Source: JAPUIN01 sp041580375 (GTDB taxonomy: Bacteria > Acidobacteriota > Polarisedimenticolia > Gp22-AA2). Taken from it: 12,350 nt of DNA. Numbering within the stretch: position 1 is the stretch's first letter; the number at the start of each line of letters is the position of its first letter. A model generated the notes under the pieces. It was not told the DNA's origin, did not search any database, and saw only the letters and a list, made by a program, of their open reading frames with translations. The stretch covers positions 1 to 12,350 of the forward strand of contig JBFGDZ010000109.1 of assembly GCA_041580375.1 (NCBI GenBank), in the 5' to 3' direction. Of this stretch, positions 1 to 5,265 are shown piece by piece. Position numbers and translations under genes: made by a program.

Positions 1-1215
1 AAGGCGTCCCGGGTCGTCCTGGTGAGGGACGGCGACCGCACCGTCATCACGATGGCCAACGACTACCGGGGCGATCCGACGGAGTTCGCCCTCGTCGTCC
101 CGGTCCCCACCTTCATCGAAAAGGAGCAGATCCACGTCACCGACCACGCCATCCTGGACCACCTGGACGCCTACTCGGCACCGCGGCTCGTGGAGTACTT
201 CGACGAGAACCCCTGCGAGATCCGGAAGAGGCTCGAGCGGATGAGCGTCGCCGAAGATGCGGCCCCGCGCGCGGCCGGCCGGGAGGCGAAGAGCCTCGGC
301 GTGACGGTGGAGGCGCAGTACACGGTCGGCGAGTACGACATCCTGATCCTCTCCGCGAAGGAGAGCCAGGGGCTCGAGACCTGGCTGCGCCGCAACGGCT
401 ACCGCATCCCCGAGGGAGCCGCGCGCATCCTCGGCAGTTACCTGAAGCAGGGGATGCGCTTCTTCGTCGCCCGGGTGAACCTGGAGGAGCAGGCGAAGCT
501 CGGATACACCTACCTGCGCCCGATCCAGGTGGCCTACGAGACGCCGAAGTTCATGCTCCCCATCCGCCTCGGCATGATCAACGCGGACGGACCGCAGGAT
601 CTCGTCGTCTTCGCGCTGACGCGGAAGGGCCGCGTCGAGACGACCAATTACCGTACCGTCCGGCTCCCCACCGGCATGGACCTGCCGGTCTACATCAAGG
701 AGGAGTTCGGCGACTTCTACCGCGCCCTGTTCTCCGAGGCGGTGCGCCGCGAGAACATGCGGGCCGTCTTCCTCGAGTACGCCTGGGACATGGCGTGGTG
801 CGATCCCTGCGCCGCCGACCCGCTGTCGCCCGAGGAGCTGCGCGAGCTGGGCGTGTTCTGGCAGAAGGACGCGCCGGCCGATCGGGGCGGCGCGCGCGAC
901 GTCTTCGTGACGCGCCTGCACGTGCGCTACGACGAGGACCGGTTCCCCGAGGATCTCGTCTTCCAGCAGACCGCCGACCGCAGCAACTTCCAGGGGCGCT
1001 ATGTCCTGCGCCACCCCTGGAAGGGGGAGGACCGCTGCCCCGAAGCCCGGCGCTACCTCGACGAGCTGCGGCACCGCCGCGAGCAGGAGGCGAAGACCCT
1101 GGCATCGCTCACCGGCTGGGACATCAATGAAATCCGCCGCCGGATGGGGATCGGCGAGCGGGTCTCCGGGACCCGCGACGACGATCCCTGGTGGAAGCGG
1201 ATCTGGAACGACTGA
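1..1215 (+). CDS. DUF2330 domain-containing protein, 5' end cut by window edge
   Basis: The open frame runs from base 1, so the true start and probable export signal lie upstream. The GTG at 22 is internal: the residues before it (KASRVVL) fit the family pattern that leads into VRDGDRTVITMANDY. Recognisable DUF2330 blocks are the ANDYRGDPTEFALVVPVP stretch near the start, a PRLVEYFDENPC segment, a TYLRPIQVAYE block, and the conserved WCDPCAADPLS motif (W259, C260, C263 counting from the GTG). The WCDPC tetrad looks like a thioredoxin CxxC, but no thioredoxin fold is evident. No membrane anchor is present at the C-terminus, which ends in an acidic/aromatic tail. The family has no established function; members are usually predicted to be exported. 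It is followed by a 90-base gap with hairpins, so it probably ends its own transcription unit. Family call is firm, function unknown. Confidence 0.88.
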   Translation, partial: KASRVVLVRDGDRTVITMANDYRGDPTEFALVVPVPTFIEKEQIHVTDHAILDHLDAYSAPRLVEYFDENPCEIRKRLERMSVAEDAAPRAAGREAKSLGVTVEAQYTVGEYDILILSAKESQGLETWLRRNGYRIPEGAARILGSYLKQGMRFFVARVNLEEQAKLGYTYLRPIQVAYETPKFMLPIRLGMINADGPQDLVVFALTRKGRVETTNYRTVRLPTGMDLPVYIKEEFGDFYRALFSEAVRRENMRAVFLEYAWDMAWCDPCAADPLSPEELRELGVFWQKDAPADRGGARDVFVTRLHVRYDEDRFPEDLVFQQTADRSNFQGRYVLRHPWKGEDRCPEARRYLDELRHRREQEAKTLASLTGWDINEIRRRMGIGERVSGTRDDDPWWKRIWND

Positions 1216-1216
1216 G

Positions 1217-1231
1217 CCGTCCGGCGGACGG
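1217..1231 (+). terminator. Hairpin just after the DUF2330 stop, possible terminator
   Basis: Two bases past the TGA there is a perfect 6-bp inverted repeat, CCGTCC and GGACGG, around a 3-base loop (GGC). No T-run follows, so it is not a classical intrinsic terminator. It could be a weak or Rho-assisted terminator or a 3'-end stabiliser. In DNA this GC-rich some short stems occur by chance. Confidence 0.35.
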
Positions 1232-1241
1232 TCGCCCGCTG

Positions 1242-1268
1242 GCGCCCCGAAAGATCGGGCCGGGGCGC
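1242..1268 (+). other. Second hairpin in the spacer, with an alternative inner stem
   Basis: GCGCCCCG (1242-1249) pairs perfectly with CGGGGCGC (1261-1268) around an 11-base loop. A competing 5-bp stem, CCCGA (1246-1250) with TCGGG (1255-1259) around AAGA, uses some of the same bases, so the two folds exclude each other. It lies 37 bases before the crotonase start and could act as a terminator for the upstream gene or as leader structure for the downstream one. No T-run is present. Confidence 0.35.
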
Positions 1269-1305
1269 ATTCGGCCGGCGGATCTGTGCGATCCTAGTCG
1301 CAACG

Positions 1306-2133
1306 ATGCGCGCCAGCCGGAAGGGACAACGTGGAGCCGCGACGCCCGCGGCCGACTCCGGACCGGTCCTGTTGAGCGAGACTCGCGGCGGGATCGTCCG
1401 GCTCACCCTGAACCGGCCGTCCGCCCGCAACGCCCTCTCGGCGGCCCTGATGGGCGCCCTGCAGGAGGCGCTCGATCGCGTCGCGGCGGATCGCTCGGTG
1501 CGGGTCGTCGTCCTGGCGGCCGGCGGCCCCGCGTTCTGCGCCGGGCACGATCTGAAGGAGTTGCGCTCGCGGCGCGATCGGGCCTTCTACGAATCGCTGT
1601 TCGAGCAATGCAGCCGCCTGATGATCACGATCACCCGCATCCCCCAGCCGGTCATTGCCCGCGTTCACGGCGTCGCCACCGCGGCCGGCTGCCAGCTCGT
1701 GGCGACCTGCGATCTCGCCGTCGCCTCCACGGAGGCGCGGTTCGCCACCCCGGGGGTCAACATCGGCCTGTTCTGCTCGACCCCGATGGTCGCGCTGAGC
1801 CGGGCGGTCGGGCGCAAGCAGGCGATGGAGATGCTCCTCACGGGCGACATGATCGATGCCGCCGAGGCGCACCGGATCGGGCTGGTCAACCGCGTGGTCG
1901 AGCCGGCGCGGCTGGATGCCGAGGTCGAGGGCCTGACGGGGACGATCCTGGCCAAGTCGCCCCGCGTCGTCGCCATCGGAAAGGAGGCCTTTTACAGACA
2001 GATCCCGATGGATCTGGAGAAGGCCTACGCGCTCGCCGGCCGCGTCATGACGGAGAACATGCTGCTGCGGGACGCCGGCGAGGGGATCGACGCGTTCCTC
2101 GAGAAGCGCCCGCCCGTCTGGCGCGATGAATGA
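1306..2133 (+). CDS. Enoyl-CoA hydratase/isomerase (crotonase) family protein, ECHDC3-like
   Basis: The 275-residue product has a crotonase core: a first strand block (GGIVRLTLNRPSARNALS, 28-45), the CoA/oxyanion segment AFCAGHDLKEL (76-86), the second oxyanion region GVATAAGCQL (122-131) and the PGVNIGLFCSTP block (149-160). That last block is characteristic of ECHDC3-like proteins rather than FadB-type hydratases. The positions of the two catalytic glutamates of rat enoyl-CoA hydratase (E144, E164) appear to be Q130 and G150, so ordinary water addition is unlikely. A CoA-thioester substrate is inferred from the fold; the reaction is unknown. No clear ribosome-binding site precedes the ATG, and no better in-frame start was seen; the first 20 residues may be a non-conserved leader. 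Its last 8 bases overlap the next gene. Confidence 0.9.
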   Translation: MRASRKGQRGAATPAADSGPVLLSETRGGIVRLTLNRPSARNALSAALMGALQEALDRVAADRSVRVVVLAAGGPAFCAGHDLKELRSRRDRAFYESLFEQCSRLMITITRIPQPVIARVHGVATAAGCQLVATCDLAVASTEARFATPGVNIGLFCSTPMVALSRAVGRKQAMEMLLTGDMIDAAEAHRIGLVNRVVEPARLDAEVEGLTGTILAKSPRVVAIGKEAFYRQIPMDLEKAYALAGRVMTENMLLRDAGEGIDAFLEKRPPVWRDE

Positions 2134-3625
2134 GCGGGTGCGCCGCCCCGCGTCCCGGGGCTTCGCTGCCCTGAGCCTCGCGGCCGGCGCCGCGTGCCTG
2201 GCGGCCGGGGCGGCTCCTCTCGCGGCCGAAGCCGCGCAGGCGGCGATCTATCCGCACCTGCTCGTCTCCGTATCCGACGCCGCCCGCGGCGACCTCGCGG
2301 CGCTAGGCCTGACGCCGCCGTTCGCCGCCGCGGTCGATCTCGAGCCGGCCGGAGTGGACGCCACCGTGCGCCACTTCTTCGGGCGCCACTACGTCGTGAG
2401 CCCGGCGACCGGCCGGATCCAGGTCGTCGATCCGGCGACCTTCGACACCATCCTCCAGTTCTCCGTCGGCCGCGACTCCGAGCCGCACGACATCCTGGTG
2501 GTCGATCCGTCCACCGCTTACGTCACCCGCTACAACGAGACGCTCCTGTACAAGGTCGATCCCTCGACCGGCGAGCGGACCGGCACGATCGATCTGGGCC
2601 TCTTCTCCGACGCGGACGGCACGCCCGAGATGTCGATGATGTCCCTCGATCGCGACCGGCTCTTCGTCCAGATCCAGAGGGTCGATCGCCTGCTCTCCGG
2701 CAACCCGATCCCGCCCTCCTGGCTGGCTGTCGTCGACGTCACGAACGATCAATTGATCGACGTCGATCCCGTCACGCCGGGGATCCAGGGGATCCGTCTC
2801 CGGGGAACGAATCCGGGCCACAAGATGCACCATGACGCGACGGCGCGCCGCCTGTTCGTCAGCGTCCCCGGCGTGCGGCTGGACGCGGCGGGCGGCATCG
2901 AGGAGATCGATCTCGATCGTCTGACCTCGCTCGGCTTCATCCTGGCGGAGGAGGATTCGATCGGAGACCTGAGCGCGTTCGTGATGGTCACCCGCGACCG
3001 CGGCTACGTCCTCGGCCACACCGACATCGTCCAGTCGTCGCACCTGCTGACGTTCTCCCGCGGCGGCCCGCCCGGCACCGAATTGCACGTGACGTTCGAC
3101 CTGGTCCGCTCGCTGGCCCACGACGCAGCCTCGGGCCTGCTCTTCTTTCCCGATCCTGCGCCGTCCGGTTCGGGGATCCTCATCATCGACACGGCGACCG
3201 ACGAGATCCTCGAGCCCTCCCCCGTCGGCACCGGGCTGCCGCCGCGCGACCTGGCCGTCGCCCGCGACACGACGCCCGGCGAGGCGACCGATCTGCGCGT
3301 CACCGGCTTCGATCCCGCGACGGGCGATCTGAGCCTCTCCTACCGGCCGGCCTGCGGCGCGTCCGATCACAACCTCGTCTACGGACCCCTCGACGAGGTC
3401 GGTTCGTACGGCTACTCGGGACAGGTCTGCGGCATCGGGGCCGGGGGCGTTTTCGATCGTTTCAACCCGGGGAGCGGGTCGTTCTTCCTCGTCGTCGGGA
3501 CGGACGGGATCGCGCGCGAGGGATCGTACGGCGGGGACGGCCGGCGGACCGAGCGGCCCGAGGACCCGCTCGATCCGATCTGCTCTTTCGATCGCGATCT
3601 GAGTTTCTCCTGCGACGCGAGGTAG
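2126..3625 (+). CDS. Secreted beta-propeller-like protein with four-cysteine C-terminal module
   Basis: The 499-residue product starts with an arginine-containing n-region and an Ala/Leu-rich hydrophobic stretch (about 12-35), a likely Sec signal with cleavage near AEAAQA-AIYPH. The GAAC within it is a poor lipobox. The body repeats short strands of the type 'xxVVDPATFDTIL' and 'LLYKVDPSTGERTGTIDLG', as in YVTN/SMP-30-like propellers. A conserved-looking DADGTPEMSMMSLDRDRLFVQIQRVDR block follows. Residues 389-499 form a separate module with cysteines at 410, 435, 486 and 496, ending in an EGSYG...ERP...CSFDRDLSFSCD pattern. I recall similar tails on exported proteins of Acidobacteriota. The four cysteines could make two disulfides, fitting an extracytoplasmic location. 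The start lies inside the crotonase end without its own Shine-Dalgarno, so translation is probably coupled. Ligand and role unknown. Confidence 0.8.
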   Translation: MNERVRRPASRGFAALSLAAGAACLAAGAAPLAAEAAQAAIYPHLLVSVSDAARGDLAALGLTPPFAAAVDLEPAGVDATVRHFFGRHYVVSPATGRIQVVDPATFDTILQFSVGRDSEPHDILVVDPSTAYVTRYNETLLYKVDPSTGERTGTIDLGLFSDADGTPEMSMMSLDRDRLFVQIQRVDRLLSGNPIPPSWLAVVDVTNDQLIDVDPVTPGIQGIRLRGTNPGHKMHHDATARRLFVSVPGVRLDAAGGIEEIDLDRLTSLGFILAEEDSIGDLSAFVMVTRDRGYVLGHTDIVQSSHLLTFSRGGPPGTELHVTFDLVRSLAHDAASGLLFFPDPAPSGSGILIIDTATDEILEPSPVGTGLPPRDLAVARDTTPGEATDLRVTGFDPATGDLSLSYRPACGASDHNLVYGPLDEVGSYGYSGQVCGIGAGGVFDRFNPGSGSFFLVVGTDGIAREGSYGGDGRRTERPEDPLDPICSFDRDLSFSCDAR

Positions 3626-3637
3626 GTCCGCCATCTG

Positions 3638-3674
3638 AAAAAATCTTGACACGCCGCCGCGCGGACACTACTCT
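3638..3674 (+). promoter_or_regulatory. Sigma70-like promoter of the homospermidine synthase gene
   Basis: A perfect -35 TTGACA (3646-3651) is followed, after 17 bp, by TACTCT (3669-3674), which keeps the key T1, A2 and T6 of the -10. A run of six A (3638-3643) directly upstream resembles an UP element and stands out in this GC-rich DNA. Transcription would begin near 3681, giving a leader of about 30 bases that contains GAAGG (3699-3703), 7 bases before the ATG. TCTCGAA occurs twice, at 3672-3678 and 3689-3695, across the -10 and start region. This could be an operator half-site pair or chance. Confidence 0.65.
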
Positions 3675-3710
3675 CGAATAGACACGAATCTCGAACGCGA
3701 AGGTCGTCCA

Positions 3711-5258
3711 ATGTCCGCTCACAGACCCCAACGTGCGCTCGTCCTCGGCCACGGCGCCATCGGCACCGCGGTGCTTCCCCTCCTTCTCGAGCGGCTGCCG
3801 CTTCCCCCGGATCGCATCACGATCGTGGATCGGGAGGATCGGCGCGAGGCGCTTGGAGCCGGGATCGAACGGGGTCTTCGCTTCGAGAGGCTGACGATCA
3901 CCAAGGACAATTACGCAAGCGTCCTGGAGGAGCGCCTCGGGGCGGGCGACCTGCTGATCGACCTGACGTCGTACGTCGACACGCTGGCGCTCGTCGCCTG
4001 GTGCCAGTCCCGCGGCGTGCTGTTCCTCAATTCGTCCATCGAGCGCTGGTACGGGGATGAGGGAGAGGCTCACCGCCCGCAGGACGGCCTTCTCTATCCC
4101 CGGATGTGGCGCTTCCACGAGTGGATGCTGAAGCGCGCCCGCCCCGGCGGCGCGACCGCCGTCGTCGATCACGGCGCCAATCCCGGACTCGTCAGTCATT
4201 TCGTGAAGCAGGGACTGAAGGAGATCGCCGGCGCCGTTCTCGAGGGGGAGGCGGGACCGAACGGCCGATTGATCCCCGTGCGCGAGGCGCTGGAGGCGGG
4301 CGACTGGGCCTCCCTGGCCGAGGCGCTCGCCGTCCGCGTGATCCACATCAGCGAGCTCGACACGCAGGAGCCGGCGGCCCCCCGGCCGAAGGGGGAGTTC
4401 CAGTCCACCTGGTCGGCGGGCACCATGCACGACGAGGCGCTGACCCTGTCGGAGGTCTGCTGGGGAACGCACGAGGGACGGATCCCTCCGGGGGCCCTCG
4501 TCTACGACGCCGGACCGCGGCACATGATCGCGCTGGGCCGGCCGGGCGTCGAGACGTGGGTCCGTTCGTGGACTCCGGGCGGCTCCTTCCCGGCGATGGT
4601 CATCGGTCACGACGAGACCTACACGATCGGCGAGTCGCTGACCGTGCTCGACGGGGCGAGGGCCCGGTACCGGCCGACCGTCTATTTCGCCTACCAGCCG
4701 TTCCAGCCGACCCTCGAGTCCCTGCAGGAGAGCGTCGAGGCCGGCCGCTATCTGCAGGAGCGCACGCAGGTCGTCATCGACGAGCTCGCCACGGGCCGGG
4801 ACCAGCTCGGCTGCCTTCTGATGGGGCACGCGCTGACCGCCTGGTGGATCGGCAGCCTCCTCTCGGTCGAGGAGTCGCGCAAACTGATCGGCCCGGATGT
4901 GAACGCCACCACGCTGCAGGTGGCCGCCGCGCTGGCGGCCGGGCTCGAGTGGCTCCTCGCGAACCCGCGGGCCGGCGTCCGGCTCCCGGACGACCTGCCG
5001 CACGACGTCATCCTGGACGCCGCGCGACCCTACCTCGGCCCGTTCCGGTCGGAGGCGGTCGACTGGATGCCGGCGGAGGGACCGCGCGAGGACCCCGCGA
5101 CCTGGCGCTTCGAGAGGTTCCGGGCGAAGACGTCGCTGGCGACGGCGGCGAGCCCGGATCCCGCGCCCCGGCCCCACCGCTCCCGCTCGCGCGCCGCAGG
5201 CCGGAAGCGCGTGCGCGGCCGCCCCGGCCGCACCCAGCAGCAGCAGAAGACCTCCTGA
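3711..5258 (+). CDS. hss: Homospermidine synthase
   Basis: NAD-dependent enzyme expected to make homospermidine from putrescine (with putrescine or spermidine as aminobutyl donor), in the cytoplasm. The 515-residue product begins with a Rossmann motif GHGAIG (13-18) and D40 at the end of strand two for NAD ribose. Family blocks follow: SSIERW (E111), DHGANPGLVSHFVKQGL (N157), ISELDT (E215), STWSAG (W234), WGTHE (251-255), GHDET (H300, E302) and NATTLQVAAALAAGLEWLL with RPYLGPF near the end. From memory of the Blastochloris viridis enzyme these match the active-site glutamates, asparagine and the gate tryptophan; I could not align them. Saccharopine-dehydrogenase-like relatives are the alternative. 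Residues 471-515 form an Arg/Pro-rich, Gln-ending tail beyond the usual roughly 480-residue length. A GAAGG ribosome site sits 7 bases upstream, and the gene has its own promoter. No polyamine gene is adjacent. Confidence 0.88.
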   Translation: MSAHRPQRALVLGHGAIGTAVLPLLLERLPLPPDRITIVDREDRREALGAGIERGLRFERLTITKDNYASVLEERLGAGDLLIDLTSYVDTLALVAWCQSRGVLFLNSSIERWYGDEGEAHRPQDGLLYPRMWRFHEWMLKRARPGGATAVVDHGANPGLVSHFVKQGLKEIAGAVLEGEAGPNGRLIPVREALEAGDWASLAEALAVRVIHISELDTQEPAAPRPKGEFQSTWSAGTMHDEALTLSEVCWGTHEGRIPPGALVYDAGPRHMIALGRPGVETWVRSWTPGGSFPAMVIGHDETYTIGESLTVLDGARARYRPTVYFAYQPFQPTLESLQESVEAGRYLQERTQVVIDELATGRDQLGCLLMGHALTAWWIGSLLSVEESRKLIGPDVNATTLQVAAALAAGLEWLLANPRAGVRLPDDLPHDVILDAARPYLGPFRSEAVDWMPAEGPREDPATWRFERFRAKTSLATAASPDPAPRPHRSRSRAAGRKRVRGRPGRTQQQQKTS

Positions 5259-5265
5259 CCCTGAT

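Noticed and set aside
2126..2250. Lipoprotein signal in the propeller-like protein
   Set aside because: The only candidate is GAAC within the hydrophobic stretch, without the usual Leu at -3. A Sec type I cleavage near AEAAQA fits better.
3462..5177. Long minus-strand open frame (571 codons) opposite hss
   Set aside because: The plus strand encodes a clear homospermidine synthase with promoter and ribosome site. The antisense translation is Arg/Gly/Pro-rich with no domain, typical of GC-rich shadow frames.
5233..5246. Short CAG-type run coding QQQQ at the end of hss
   Set aside because: Only about four units, within the coding frame of the tail. Too short to call a microsatellite of interest.
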